A stretch of 64,000 nucleotides of DNA from JANQFV01 sp964468185. GTDB taxonomy: Bacteria > Planctomycetota > Phycisphaerae > UBA1845 > Fen-1342. Below, one piece after another: positions 56,049 through 64,000 of this stretch. The translations under genes were made by a program, and so were the position numbers. Positions within the stretch are counted from its first letter, which is position 1; every line of letters begins with the position of its first letter. The stretch spans positions 25,486 to 89,485 of the forward strand of contig CAYXTR010000021.1 in NCBI GenBank assembly GCA_964468185.1. Direction: 5' to 3'. Below the pieces are notes generated by a model. That model saw nothing but the letters and a program-made list of their open reading frames with translations, ran no database searches and was not told the DNA's origin.

Positions 56049-56615
56049 CTAGAACTGCACCTGCGGCGCCTCACGCTGCGCCGCATCTTCCAGCTCAAAG
56101 AACTCCTCTTCACCGAAGTTGAACATCCCCGCAATCACATTCGGCGGAAACGACTGCACTCGCGTATTGAACTGCATCACCGTGTCGTTGTAATACTGCC
56201 GCGCAAAGCTGATCCTGTTCTCCGTCGACGTCAGCTCCTCCTGCAACGACAGGAAATTCTGATTCGCCTTCAAGTCCGGATAATTCTCCACCAGCAGCAT
56301 CAGCCGCCCCAGCGCCTGCGAAAGCTCACCCTCCGCCTGCGCCTGCTTCGCCACACCCTCCGCCTGCACCGCCGCCGAGCGCGCCTGGATCACACCTTCC
56401 AGCGTACTCTTCTCATGCCCGGCATACCCCTTCACCGTTTCCACCAGATTCGGAATCAGGTCATGCCGCCGCTTGAGCTGCACATCAATCTGCGCCCACG
56501 CATTCCGCACCTCATTCCGCAGCCGCACCAGCCCGTTGTAGATCCCAATCCCCCAGAACGCCATGATCAGCACAAAACCGCCGACAATCGCCACAGCAAT
56601 CATAAAACCGGTCAT
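56049..56615 (-). CDS. lemA: LemA family protein
   Basis: This 188-residue protein has an N-terminal membrane segment (about 5-27) and the LemA core: YNGLVRLRNEVRNAWAQIDVQLKRRHDLIPNLV, then ENYPDLKANQNF, ENRISFARQYYND and VQSFPPN. LemA proteins are membrane-bound helical bundles of uncertain role that often neighbour M48 proteases. Its start overlaps the previous gene's stop by ATGA, and the protease follows, so the three are coupled. Confidence 0.94.
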   Translation of the reverse strand: MTGFMIAVAIVGGFVLIMAFWGIGIYNGLVRLRNEVRNAWAQIDVQLKRRHDLIPNLVETVKGYAGHEKSTLEGVIQARSAAVQAEGVAKQAQAEGELSQALGRLMLLVENYPDLKANQNFLSLQEELTSTENRISFARQYYNDTVMQFNTRVQSFPPNVIAGMFNFGEEEFFELEDAAQREAPQVQF

Positions 56616-57028
56616 GATTCCGAATCCTCCCTTCGGGTGGACAACTCATCCTGAAACAGCTCTCCCAGAAACGCAGCCAACTCAGCCTCCTCCCGCCCAC
56701 TGTTTGCACGCACCACCGCACCCAACTCCCCCCGATCCAGCCAGATCCCCTCACCCGACGGACACAAGTCAATTTCCACCGCCGGCTCCGTCTCCAGCAT
56801 CACCACGCGCATCTTCCGCGCACACCGCGGACACCGCCCATCCTTCTTTGCACCCCCTCCCTTCCCGGCCAGCGCGGCTCCCAGCCGCTCCGGCTGCCCA
56901 CCCGCAAGCTCAATGATCAACTCCAGCTCACCGCTGTCCAACCACACCCCACCACAACTCACACAATGATCCAGCTCCACCCCTTCCAGCTCCACGATCA
57001 TCAGCGGCTCGTTACATCTGGGGCACAC
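56612..57028 (-). CDS. Zf-TFIIB-type double zinc-ribbon protein
   Basis: This 138-residue protein has two related units: CPRCNEPL with CVSCGGVWLDSGELE, and CPRCARKM with CPSGEGIWLDRGELG. They match the TFIIB-type zinc ribbon family, with a serine-glycine replacing one cysteine of the second unit. A GTG start at 57028 is chosen for GGAG seven bases upstream and because family members begin at the first CPRC; ATGs upstream are possible. It leads the operon with lemA and the M48 protease, whose own zinc ribbons suggest a shared theme. Confidence 0.82.
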   Translation of the reverse strand: MCPRCNEPLMIVELEGVELDHCVSCGGVWLDSGELELIIELAGGQPERLGAALAGKGGGAKKDGRCPRCARKMRVVMLETEPAVEIDLCPSGEGIWLDRGELGAVVRANSGREEAELAAFLGELFQDELSTRREDSES

Positions 57029-57282
57029 AATGCTCTCCGCAACCGACCTCCACGCCGCAGCGCTACCAAGAATACCCGCCCCCATCCTTATCTTCACCAA
57101 ACCTCGCGCAAATTGCAGTTACAGACCCGCGCCCTCTTTGTAAACCCTCCCGATCAAACAGAGTATGTCGAGCCACCCCCCCCACGACCGCCGTGTCGCC
57201 CGCGCCACAACCCGCTATCATCCCCACCAAACAGCCGGCGTCGGCTGGCCTGCACGAACCCCGTAGTGAGGCTCGCACAGAA

Positions 57283-57879
57283 ATGCCGCTCCCCGTCGGC
57301 TGGCGTGCCGAAATCAGTCGCAAAGTCCTTCACCTCAGCACCGCGCTGATCGCAGTCATCTATTGGTTCACGCCGCGCCCGCTCATGCTCGCCCTGCTCC
57401 TCGCCTGCGTCGCCATCGCCACCACCGTCGAAGTCGCCCGCCGCCAACACGCCGGTTTCCACCAGTTCTTCCGCACCTCCGTCGGCTTCATGGTCCGCGC
57501 CGCCGAGTGGCACCGCATCTCCGGCGCCACCTATGTCCTCCTCGGATCACTCCTCGCCATCCTCCTCTTCCCCAAAAACCATGCCATCGCCGGCATCCTC
57601 GTCCTCGCCATCGCCGATACCGCCGCCTCCCTCATCGGCCTCCGCTTCGGCCGCACCCGCTTCCTCGGCAAGAGCCTCGCCGGTAGCACCGCCTGCTTCG
57701 TCACCGCTACCGCCGTGCTAGTATTGACCGCCCCCGTTTCCCCGGCCGTCGCGTTCCTCGGCGGTCTCGTCGCCGCCCTGGCCGAAGCCGCCCCCAGCCC
57801 CCGTTTCAGCATCTTCGAGCTTAATGATAATGTCACGATTCCCGTTCTGACCGCCGCCACCACCTGGCTGATCGGCTGA
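57283..57879 (+). CDS. Diacylglycerol/polyprenol kinase-like membrane protein
   Basis: This 198-residue protein has about five membrane segments and motifs of the dolichol/phytol kinase and CTP-dependent lipid kinase superfamily: SRKVLHLST near the N-terminus, ISGATYVLLGSL, IADTAASLIGLRFGRT and GKSLAGSTACF. Members phosphorylate isoprenoid alcohols or diacylglycerol. The substrate is unknown. ATG at 57283 has GTGAGG upstream; the longer frame looks non-coding. It is divergent from the zinc-ribbon operon. Confidence 0.82.
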   Translation: MPLPVGWRAEISRKVLHLSTALIAVIYWFTPRPLMLALLLACVAIATTVEVARRQHAGFHQFFRTSVGFMVRAAEWHRISGATYVLLGSLLAILLFPKNHAIAGILVLAIADTAASLIGLRFGRTRFLGKSLAGSTACFVTATAVLVLTAPVSPAVAFLGGLVAALAEAAPSPRFSIFELNDNVTIPVLTAATTWLIG

Positions 57880-58058
57880 CGGCCCATCGTCACACACAGA
57901 AGCCGTGCGCACTTCTGTAACAACCCGCGCCGATTTTGCCGCCCAATGCCCCCTACCCGAAAACCCTCACCCCCCCACCTGCCGATAAACATGTCGGAGC
58001 ATTGGGATTGATGTGCATCTCCGGCTCGGTTGCGCACTCGTCATATGGGAGAGTAGAA

Positions 58059-58769
58059 ATGTCGTCCGCACGCACCATTCTACTCGTCGAAGATGACCTC
58101 GAAATCGCCGACGTGCTGCGCGAGCAGCTCCAGCGCGAAGGCTATTTCTGCGAATACGCCAGCAGCGGCGAACGTGCCCTCTCCTCGGTCACCAACTGCA
58201 CACCCGACCTCATCCTCCTCGACCGCATGCTGCCCGGCATCAACGGCGACGAAGTCATCAAACGCGTCAAGAACGACCCCCGCACCCGCGACGTCCCCAT
58301 CATCATGCTCACCGGCAAGGCCGACGAGACCGACCAGCTCGTCGGCCTCGCGCTCGGCGCCGACGACTATATCGCCAAGCCCTTCTCGCTGCGCCTCCTC
58401 CTCGCCCGCGTCGCCGCCCATCTACGCCGTCGTGAAGTCGCCGAAACCCGCGATGACATCCTCGCCGCCCGCTCCATCGCCCTCGACCGCACCCAACCCC
58501 AGGTATTCGTCGACCGCGTCCCCGTCCGCCTCAGCGCCGCCGAATACAAGCTCCTCGCCATGCTTATCGCCGCCCGCGGACACATCCTCTGCCGCCACCA
58601 GCTCATCTCGCTCGTCTACGGCGACCAGCCACCCGCCGACTCGCCCTCCATTGACGGCCAGGTCGAAGCTCTCCGCCGTAAGATGGGCCCCGGGGCCGGC
58701 TACATCCAGGCCATCGCCGACCAGGGCTACGCCTTCTGCGCCCCCGAAGCCAACGCCCTCTACGCCTGA
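58059..58769 (+). CDS. OmpR/PhoB-family response regulator
   Basis: This 236-residue regulator has a receiver domain with EDD at 11-13, phospho-acceptor D55 (LILLDRMLPG) and K107 (DDYIAKPF), then a winged-helix DNA-binding domain. GGGAGAG lies seven bases before the ATG. No histidine kinase is adjacent, so its partner and target genes are unknown. It lies between the lipid kinase-like gene and selA. Confidence 0.93.
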   Translation: MSSARTILLVEDDLEIADVLREQLQREGYFCEYASSGERALSSVTNCTPDLILLDRMLPGINGDEVIKRVKNDPRTRDVPIIMLTGKADETDQLVGLALGADDYIAKPFSLRLLLARVAAHLRRREVAETRDDILAARSIALDRTQPQVFVDRVPVRLSAAEYKLLAMLIAARGHILCRHQLISLVYGDQPPADSPSIDGQVEALRRKMGPGAGYIQAIADQGYAFCAPEANALYA

Positions 58770-58886
58770 CCTCCCGCTTGACGGAGGGACACAGGCAGGG
58801 TCTTCCACATTCCCCACAACCCACACCAACAAGCACCAACACCCCGCGCTTGCGCTCCCCCCCCATTCCCGCTATCATCCGCGCTC

Positions 58887-60416
58887 ATGAACACCGACAT
58901 GGCCGACGACTCCCGCCAACAACGCCTGCGCGATCTCCCCGCCGTCGACGCCCTCCTGCACCAGCCCGCCATCGCCCGCCTCCTGGAAGACCACCCGCGG
59001 GACGAACTCCTGCATGTCATCCGTCAGGTCCTCGACGACCGGCGCCAGAATCTCCGCGCCGGCCACAACGTGGACACGGAAGTACCCACCCTCGCACTCG
59101 AGATCCGCGAGCGCCTTCACCGCCGCGCCCGCCCCACCCTCCGCCGCGTCATCAACGCCACCGGCATCGTGCTCCATACCAACCTCGGCCGCGCCCCGCT
59201 CGCCGAAGAGGCCGTCGAAGCCATCAATGAGCTCGCCGCCGGCTACAGCAACCTCGAGCTCAACCTCGACACCGGCCGCCGCGGCAATCGCCACGATCAT
59301 CTGCGTGATCTCCTCCGCGAACTCACCACCGCCGAAGACGCCGTTGTCGTCAACAACAACGCCGCCGCCACCTACCTGACACTGAATACCCTCGCCGGCG
59401 GTCACGAAGTGGTCATCTCCCGCGGCCAGTTGGTGGAAATCGGCGGCTCCTATCGACTCCCCGACATCATGTCCGCCGCCCACTGTCGCATGATCGAAGT
59501 CGGCACGACCAACCGCACACGCATCGCCGACTATGAGCGCGCCCTCACCCTCGACACCCGTGTCCTCCTCCGCGTCCACACGAGCAACTACCGCATCGAG
59601 GGCTTCACCGAAAGCGCCACGCTCGCACAACTCGTCGAACTCGCCCGCGCGCGCGACCTGCTCGTCGTCGACGACCTCGGCAGCGGCCTACTTACCCGCG
59701 ACCTGCCCTGGCCCGACGCATCCGAGGATGCTGCACGAATCGAGAAAAACACGCCTGAGACATTCGCCTTTGACAGTCCCATCGACGAAGAAGACGAAAA
59801 TGACGAATTGCCCCCCCCCCTCTCCACCTGGGACGAGCCCACCGTCCGCGAAAGCATCGCTTCTGGCGCCCACCTCACCCTCTTCAGCGGCGACAAACTC
59901 CTCGGCGGCCCGCAGGCCGGCATCATCGTCGGCCGCGCCGACCTCATCGCCGCCATTCGCAAAAACCCTCTCGCCCGCACCTTCCGCCCCGGCAAACTCA
60001 CCCTTGCCGCCCTCGAAGCCACCGTCCGCCTCTACCGCGACCCGACCACCGTCACATCGCGCCTTCCCGTTCTCCGCATGCTCTCACGATCACCCGCCGC
60101 CCTCCAGGCCGCCGCCGAAAACCTCGCCCAACAGATCGTCGATACCGCCCCTGACACCGAGGTCTTCACCGAATCCGATTATTCCGAAGCCGGCGGCGGC
60201 TCCCTACCCACCATGCCCTTCCCCACTACCGTCGTCAGTGTTCACGCCGCCGGCCTCGGTGCCGAAACCCTCGCCGACGCCCTCCGCCAGCACGACCCCC
60301 CAATCATCTGCCGTCGCCGCGACGACGCGCTCATCTTCGATCCGCGCACACTCAGCATTGACGACCTCGCCCAAATCCCTCCCGCCCTCGCTGAGGCCAT
60401 TCGCGAGCTCAACTAG
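58887..60416 (+). CDS. selA: L-seryl-tRNA(Sec) selenium transferase
   Basis: SelA converts seryl-tRNA(Sec) to selenocysteinyl-tRNA using selenophosphate and pyridoxal phosphate. The 509-residue product matches throughout (INATGIVLHTNLGRAPL, DLGSGLLT, GDKLLGGPQAG), with the PLP lysine at K337. In E. coli this lysine is residue 295; the shift comes mostly from an insert of about 42 residues (roughly 272-316) that is acidic (DEEDENDE) and contains a ten-C homopolymer at 59811-59820. No selB, selD or tRNA-Sec was identified in the window. Frame is intact as read. Confidence 0.93.
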   Translation: MNTDMADDSRQQRLRDLPAVDALLHQPAIARLLEDHPRDELLHVIRQVLDDRRQNLRAGHNVDTEVPTLALEIRERLHRRARPTLRRVINATGIVLHTNLGRAPLAEEAVEAINELAAGYSNLELNLDTGRRGNRHDHLRDLLRELTTAEDAVVVNNNAAATYLTLNTLAGGHEVVISRGQLVEIGGSYRLPDIMSAAHCRMIEVGTTNRTRIADYERALTLDTRVLLRVHTSNYRIEGFTESATLAQLVELARARDLLVVDDLGSGLLTRDLPWPDASEDAARIEKNTPETFAFDSPIDEEDENDELPPPLSTWDEPTVRESIASGAHLTLFSGDKLLGGPQAGIIVGRADLIAAIRKNPLARTFRPGKLTLAALEATVRLYRDPTTVTSRLPVLRMLSRSPAALQAAAENLAQQIVDTAPDTEVFTESDYSEAGGGSLPTMPFPTTVVSVHAAGLGAETLADALRQHDPPIICRRRDDALIFDPRTLSIDDLAQIPPALAEAIRELN

Positions 60417-60705
60417 ACTCCGCGCTTCACCATGCGAATTCACATTAAGTTTGCAACCCGCCCATTCATGTGGCACATTTCTAAATAGGGTCGCATAATC
60501 TCCCGCCCCAGAGGCCACGGAAGGCCTCCCCCGCACGACGCCACACCGGCTTCATACTCAGTTTCGCAGGCCGGCCATCGGTGCCGCGCGCCATAGACAA
60601 CCCGCAGTGTCCGGGCGACTGTTCGGACGCACGCGGTGTACGGGCGTGCCGTGCAGCCGCGCTCGCCATATCGCAGCCGCCCACCTGCCTGGAGGAGGTG
60701 ACAAC
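60417..60705 (+). other. Intergenic region between selA and the PEP-CTERM gene
   Basis: These 289 bases hold no identifiable gene. They include a 6-bp hairpin (GAGGCC, 60511-60516, with GGCCTC, 60523-60528) and, at the end, a strong GGAGGAGGTG ribosome site for the next gene. A tRNA-Sec was looked for because of selA and not found. Confidence 0.5.
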
Positions 60706-61434
60706 ATGAAACTCACCATCGCACTAGTTTCGCTCTGCCTGCTGGCCACGCCAGCACTCGCCGATTGGGATCCCGGCGACGGACACAAGATGCACTATCC
60801 GCAACTCCCCGATCCCAACGGCTGGGATGTCGACATGACCGCCCCCAACATCCTCGCTGATGACTGGCAATGCTCCCAGTCCGGCCCGGTCACCGACGTG
60901 CACTTCTGGTTCTCCTGGTGGCAGGATCTGACCTGGGAAATCGACAGTATCCACGTCAGCATCCATGAGAACATCCCCGACCCCGACCCAACCGATCCCA
61001 ATACCTTCAGCATGCCCGGCCAGCCACTCTGGGAAAGGGACTTCTTCATGGGCGAGTTCACCGTCCGCCCCTATGAAAGCGGCCTCCAAGGCTTCCTCAT
61101 ACCACCCGATGAGGCCTATCCCGAGGATCACTTCGAAACCTGGCAGTGCAACATCGTCGACATCGTCGATCCCTTCTTCCAGGAAACAAACGAAATCTAC
61201 TGGCTCGATCTCTCCGTCAACGTTCCAAACCCGGACGCGCGCATCGGCTGGAAAACCTCCATGTCCCCGCAATTCATGGACAACGCCGTCTACTTCAGTG
61301 CCATCGGCTGGCAGCCACTCTACGAGCCACCCCTGTTTGAGGAGTCCATCGACCTGGCATTCGTGATTACCCCCGAACCAGCCACCTTACTTCTCCTATC
61401 GCTGGGAATCGCCATTCATCTGCGTCGCCGGTAA
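60706..61434 (+). CDS. PEP-CTERM surface protein, DUF7901-like
   Basis: This 242-residue protein has a Sec signal (MKLTIALVSLCLLATPALA), a body with YPQLPDPNGWDVD and LADDWQCSQSGPVTDVHFWFSWW, matching DUF7901-type planctomycetal proteins, and a C-terminal PEP-CTERM tail: TPEPATLLLLSLG then LRRR. PEP-CTERM proteins are processed by exosortase and attached to the envelope. A very strong GGAGGAGGT precedes the ATG. It stands alone, followed by a hairpin. Confidence 0.9.
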   Translation: MKLTIALVSLCLLATPALADWDPGDGHKMHYPQLPDPNGWDVDMTAPNILADDWQCSQSGPVTDVHFWFSWWQDLTWEIDSIHVSIHENIPDPDPTDPNTFSMPGQPLWERDFFMGEFTVRPYESGLQGFLIPPDEAYPEDHFETWQCNIVDIVDPFFQETNEIYWLDLSVNVPNPDARIGWKTSMSPQFMDNAVYFSAIGWQPLYEPPLFEESIDLAFVITPEPATLLLLSLGIAIHLRRR

Positions 61435-61480
61435 GGCGAATCTGACGCCGGGGCCATGCTGGCGATTCTCACGAAGTAAC

Positions 61481-61511
61481 CGCGGCTCGCGCGCCTCGCG
61501 CGTGAGCCGCG
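61481..61511. terminator. Hairpin between PEP-CTERM gene and CII-like gene
   Basis: A 13-bp stem (GC-rich, with one G-U pair on the plus strand) closes a 5-base loop between two convergent genes. No T-run; it may serve both strands. Confidence 0.6.
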
Positions 61512-61514
61512 CGT

Positions 61515-62024
61515 CTAAATCCGTGTCCCCGGCTCTTCGGCCGCTCCCTTCTTGGGCTTGATCTCACCATACAGACCCTGCTCACACGCCACCACAAAAC
61601 ACTCCGCCTGCGTCTTCAACCGCTCCCACGACTGGCGAATCTGCTCCGCCTCCTCAGCCGAGATCATCCCATCATCTTCGATCCCGTGGCTGATATCCGT
61701 CAGCAACTGACCAAAATCCTGCACCACCCGTTGCGTCGTCGTCAGCAACTGCCCCTCACGCGCCGACGGCTCCACACGAGGATTGTCAACAAAGAACCCG
61801 CCCGCCACATGACATATCCAGTTGATCAACCGCGGATCGTGCGTCGCCTCATACACCGTCCGCAACCGATCCAGTGGATTCCGCGCCCCCGATGCGTCCG
61901 GGTCGTCCGTCGGCGGCTCCTGACACCACTTGTAAACCAGCGCCGTACTCAGCTTCAGCCGCGCCGCCACCGCCTTCACACCGATCGGCTCAATCGCCTC
62001 ACGCAACACTTCCCACGATTTCAC
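61515..62024 (-). CDS. CII-like helix-turn-helix protein
   Basis: This 169-residue protein has an N-terminal helix-turn-helix (GVKAVAARLKLSTALVYKWC) and resembles phage regulatory CII-family proteins, with LINWICHVAGGFF in the middle and a helical C-terminus. The GTG at 62024 has GAGGA seven bases upstream and starts the conserved part; the longer frame to 62153 is unlikely. It sits among surface-protein genes with no phage genes nearby, so it may be a domesticated regulator rather than part of a prophage. Confidence 0.68.
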   Translation of the reverse strand: MKSWEVLREAIEPIGVKAVAARLKLSTALVYKWCQEPPTDDPDASGARNPLDRLRTVYEATHDPRLINWICHVAGGFFVDNPRVEPSAREGQLLTTTQRVVQDFGQLLTDISHGIEDDGMISAEEAEQIRQSWERLKTQAECFVVACEQGLYGEIKPKKGAAEEPGTRI

Positions 62025-62159
62025 GACAGTCCTCGCTCCCGCCGCGTGATACGCCGTCCTCATCCGACTATCACCCGCGACGGCATCCCCATTCTCCGGG
62101 TGTCTTCCACAGACGTCAACTTCCACCGCCAACACGCCACTGCACTCCCACAACCTCCC

Positions 62160-62201
62160 GAAGAAAGTGCCGCCGCACGCCCACAGGCGTCACGGCGGCA
62201 C
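62160..62201 (-). terminator. Rho-independent terminator of the TSP3 gene
   Basis: On the minus strand, an 8-bp GC-rich stem (GTGCCGCC/GGCGGCAC at 62167-62174 and 62194-62201) with an inner 5-bp helix (62177-62181 with 62186-62190) is followed directly by TTTCTT. It lies 25 bases after the stop codon. Confidence 0.85.
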
Positions 62202-62225
62202 AAAACACACCCGCCTTGCCTCATG

Positions 62226-63911
62226 CTATCTTGCTACCACTGTCAAATGCAGCGGCAACTGAAAATCACGCACGTCATTCAGCACAATATCCGGCGCCTG
62301 CGAAGCCTGCATCGCGGCCGCGTTGTGGTAAATCAGAACCTGGCCAACACCACCCCCACCACTGCCCACCAGATCCGCCACAAACAGTGCATTGGCCACC
62401 ACCGCAATGCCAAACCCCACATGCACCTGCGCCGTCGCTTCATCCAGCGAAAACGCCGCCGCCTGCCCATCGGTCAGCGCACTCGCAATCGAAAGCGCCA
62501 GCACGCCCGGCGCCATCCCCAAAATCTCCGACGCATTTGCGACAAACAGCGTATCGCTCACCACCGCATAATCCCACGGGATTATCAAATCACTGGACAA
62601 CGTCGTCAGCACCGCCGTCGGCGCCTGGTTGTTACTCAGATTGTCGGCCGGACTGAACGTGAACAACAACCCCGCACCACCCACATACAGCACGTTGTCG
62701 TGGATAAACAGCGTCCGCGCCGGCGACCCCAACCCCAGGAACGAGTTGGTCTGGTCCAACGTGACATCCGGCGCCACGGTGCTCGCCAGTGTCGAGAAGT
62801 TCTTGTAGATCGTCACTGCATTGGTATCGTCATTCGCCACGTACAGCGTATCACTCGACACCAGCAAAGCACTCGGATCGTCAATCTGTGACGTCCCCTG
62901 ATCCAGCGTGACCGACGGCGCCATGTCATTCGCGATCGTGTCGGCACTATCGAAGATCAGCACCTCATCGTCACTGTTATCCGCCACCACCAACTTGCCA
63001 TTCGCATAGCACAGCGCTTCCGGACCGTTCAGCCCCGCCAACCCCGCCGTCAGTATTGCCGTCGGCGCCGCACCATCGGTCAAGTTCGTGTAATCACGGT
63101 AGATCGTAATTGTGTCGTTGTAGTTCGACACATACAGATCATCCCCGCCCAGCACCAGATCCTCCGGATCATCAAGGAGCGACGTCGTCGCATCCAGTGT
63201 GATATCCGGGTCCTGCGAGTTCCCGCCCGCCAATACATCCAGGTAAATCAGTAACCTGTCCACCGACCCGCCATCAATGAACATCAAATCGACAACTTCG
63301 CACCGGTCACCAACGCCATCGCTGTCACTATCAAGCTGACCGGCATTCGCGATGCTCGCGCAGTTGTCGCACGCGTCACCCACGCCGTCACCATCCGTAT
63401 CCGTCTGGTTCGCATTTGCCGCGCTGGCGCAATTGTCACAACCATCCCCCACACCATCGCCATCAGCATCCGCCTGATCCGCGTTCGCCGTGCTCGCACA
63501 GTTGTCACACGCATCCCCGACATTGTCGCTGTCAGCATCCGCCTGGTCCGCATTCGCCGCGCTGGCGCAATTGTCACAAGCATCCCCCACGCCATCGCCA
63601 TCAGCATCCGCCTGATCCGCATTCGCCGCACTACTGCAGTTGTCACACGCATCCCCGACATTGTCGCTGTCAGCATCAGCCTGGTCCGCATTCGCCGCGC
63701 TCACACAGTTGTCACACGCATCCCCGACGCCATCGCCATCAGCATCCGCCTGATCCGCATTCGCAACCGTAACACAGTTGTCAGCACTGTCCGGCACACC
63801 ATCACCGTCTCCATCCGGCGCTGCCGTCTCTCGCGGACAGCCCCCGACCCCAACCGCGAAAGCCATAATCACTAAACCGAGCACGACCCCGCGCAACATC
63901 CATGTCGACAT
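62226..63911 (-). CDS. Lipoprotein with thrombospondin type 3 repeats and beta-propeller
   Basis: This 561-residue lipoprotein (signal ending VGVGGC) has seven tandem 23-residue thrombospondin-type-3 units after the anchor, of the form DNCxSxANADQADADGDGVGDAC, each with acidic calcium ligands and two cysteines. The C-terminal 340 residues form a beta-propeller-like repeat with periodic VLxxDxLYVAN-type blades. This combination (calcium stalk plus propeller) suggests an extended surface adhesin or binding protein. ATG chosen at 63911 because AAGGAG lies eight bases upstream; a TTG one codon earlier is less likely. Confidence 0.9.
   Translation of the reverse strand: MSTWMLRGVVLGLVIMAFAVGVGGCPRETAAPDGDGDGVPDSADNCVTVANADQADADGDGVGDACDNCVSAANADQADADSDNVGDACDNCSSAANADQADADGDGVGDACDNCASAANADQADADSDNVGDACDNCASTANADQADADGDGVGDGCDNCASAANANQTDTDGDGVGDACDNCASIANAGQLDSDSDGVGDRCEVVDLMFIDGGSVDRLLIYLDVLAGGNSQDPDITLDATTSLLDDPEDLVLGGDDLYVSNYNDTITIYRDYTNLTDGAAPTAILTAGLAGLNGPEALCYANGKLVVADNSDDEVLIFDSADTIANDMAPSVTLDQGTSQIDDPSALLVSSDTLYVANDDTNAVTIYKNFSTLASTVAPDVTLDQTNSFLGLGSPARTLFIHDNVLYVGGAGLLFTFSPADNLSNNQAPTAVLTTLSSDLIIPWDYAVVSDTLFVANASEILGMAPGVLALSIASALTDGQAAAFSLDEATAQVHVGFGIAVVANALFVADLVGSGGGGVGQVLIYHNAAAMQASQAPDIVLNDVRDFQLPLHLTVVAR
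63300..63782 (-). repeat. Seven 69-bp tandem repeats encoding TSP3 units
   Basis: Seven in-frame units of 69 bp lie within the lipoprotein gene. Units one to five alternate between GDGV-type and SDNV-type at the calcium loop, and a synonymous GAC/GAT difference before the CAG codon alternates with them, giving a 138-bp higher-order period. Units six and seven are more diverged. Confidence 0.85.
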
Positions 63912-64000
63912 CAATGATCTCCTTCCGTGTTCATTAGACCTGCGCGAGGTAGCATCAGAACCTGTGGAAATTGAAAGAAAGGTGGGGCATCCTCCAAGGC

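Noticed and set aside
60417..60705. Possible tRNA-Sec next to selA
   Set aside because: A CTTCATA sequence recalls a UCA anticodon loop, but no long acceptor/T-arm, no TTCGA T-loop and no cloverleaf could be built.
63300..63782. Regular tandem repeats that could suggest a CRISPR array
   Set aside because: Units are contiguous 69-bp in-frame coding repeats with no spacers; they encode thrombospondin type 3 motifs.

Overview
The window comes from a GC-rich bacterium that I would place in the Planctomycetota, probably near the Phycisphaerae. The support is the gene content, not a phylogeny: a PEP-CTERM surface protein, a secreted protein ending in a dockerin-like calcium repeat, a thrombospondin-type-3 lipoprotein, a protein with two DUF4159-like modules, a DUF4097-type lipoprotein, a glycine-tailed RRM protein, and many small zinc-ribbon membrane proteins. 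Codon third positions are strongly G/C throughout. I see no rRNA, convincing tRNA, CRISPR array, insertion sequence or prophage block. The segment reads as core chromosome with lineage-specific surface genes mixed in.

Layout. 1-3653 (minus): a DUF444/YeaH protein cut by the left edge, the PrkA kinase and a zinc-ribbon membrane protein. 3824-16000 (mostly plus): ispF, an alpha/beta hydrolase next to a GH3-type acyl-adenylating enzyme, a FliA/WhiG-like sigma factor, an (alpha/alpha)6 glycosidase, a membrane phosphatase (minus), a TauE-type exporter and ribosomal protein S1. 15958-21545: the radical SAM enzyme AmrS, a divergent UDP-glucose dehydrogenase / UDP-glucuronate decarboxylase pair that would make UDP-xylose, an HD-GYP protein and a pseudopilin. 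21722-32165: a large sortilin-like beta-propeller, GlpX, a HEAT-like protein, D-aminoacyl-tRNA deacylase, lipoproteins, a 30-residue membrane peptide, an M14 peptidase, an RRM protein and a cysteine-free HesB-like protein.

32193-43625: a prenyltransferase-toroid plus DUF4159-like protein, prmC-murA, gmhA and hldE (heptose for an outer-membrane glycolipid), sucC, and a GAF/PP2C phosphatase that overlaps tail-to-tail with a DUF4097-type lipoprotein. 43851-46867: a dockerin-bearing calcium-repeat protein and a solitary substrate-binding lipoprotein. 46877-50727: a corrinoid module (stand-alone MetH-type activation domain, corrinoid protein, UroD-family methyltransferase) beside a Tat-type sugar isomerase-like protein. 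50970-64000: a nucleotide-sugar dehydratase, a Mpg glycosylase, the zinc ribbon-LemA-M48 protease operon, a polyprenol/diacylglycerol kinase-like protein, an orphan response regulator, selA with an acidic insert, a PEP-CTERM protein, a CII-like regulator and the TSP3 lipoprotein.

The most interesting items are the corrinoid methyl-transfer module of unknown substrate, the two families of short dispersed palindromes found only between genes, the selA insertion carrying a ten-C homopolymer, the zinc ribbon-LemA-M48 operon whose protease has two C-terminal zinc ribbons, the higher-order repeat in the TSP3 gene, and several family members lacking expected residues (cysteine-free HesB-like protein, altered DTD motifs). 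Start codons were chosen mainly by Shine-Dalgarno placement; several genes appear to begin with GTG or TTG.
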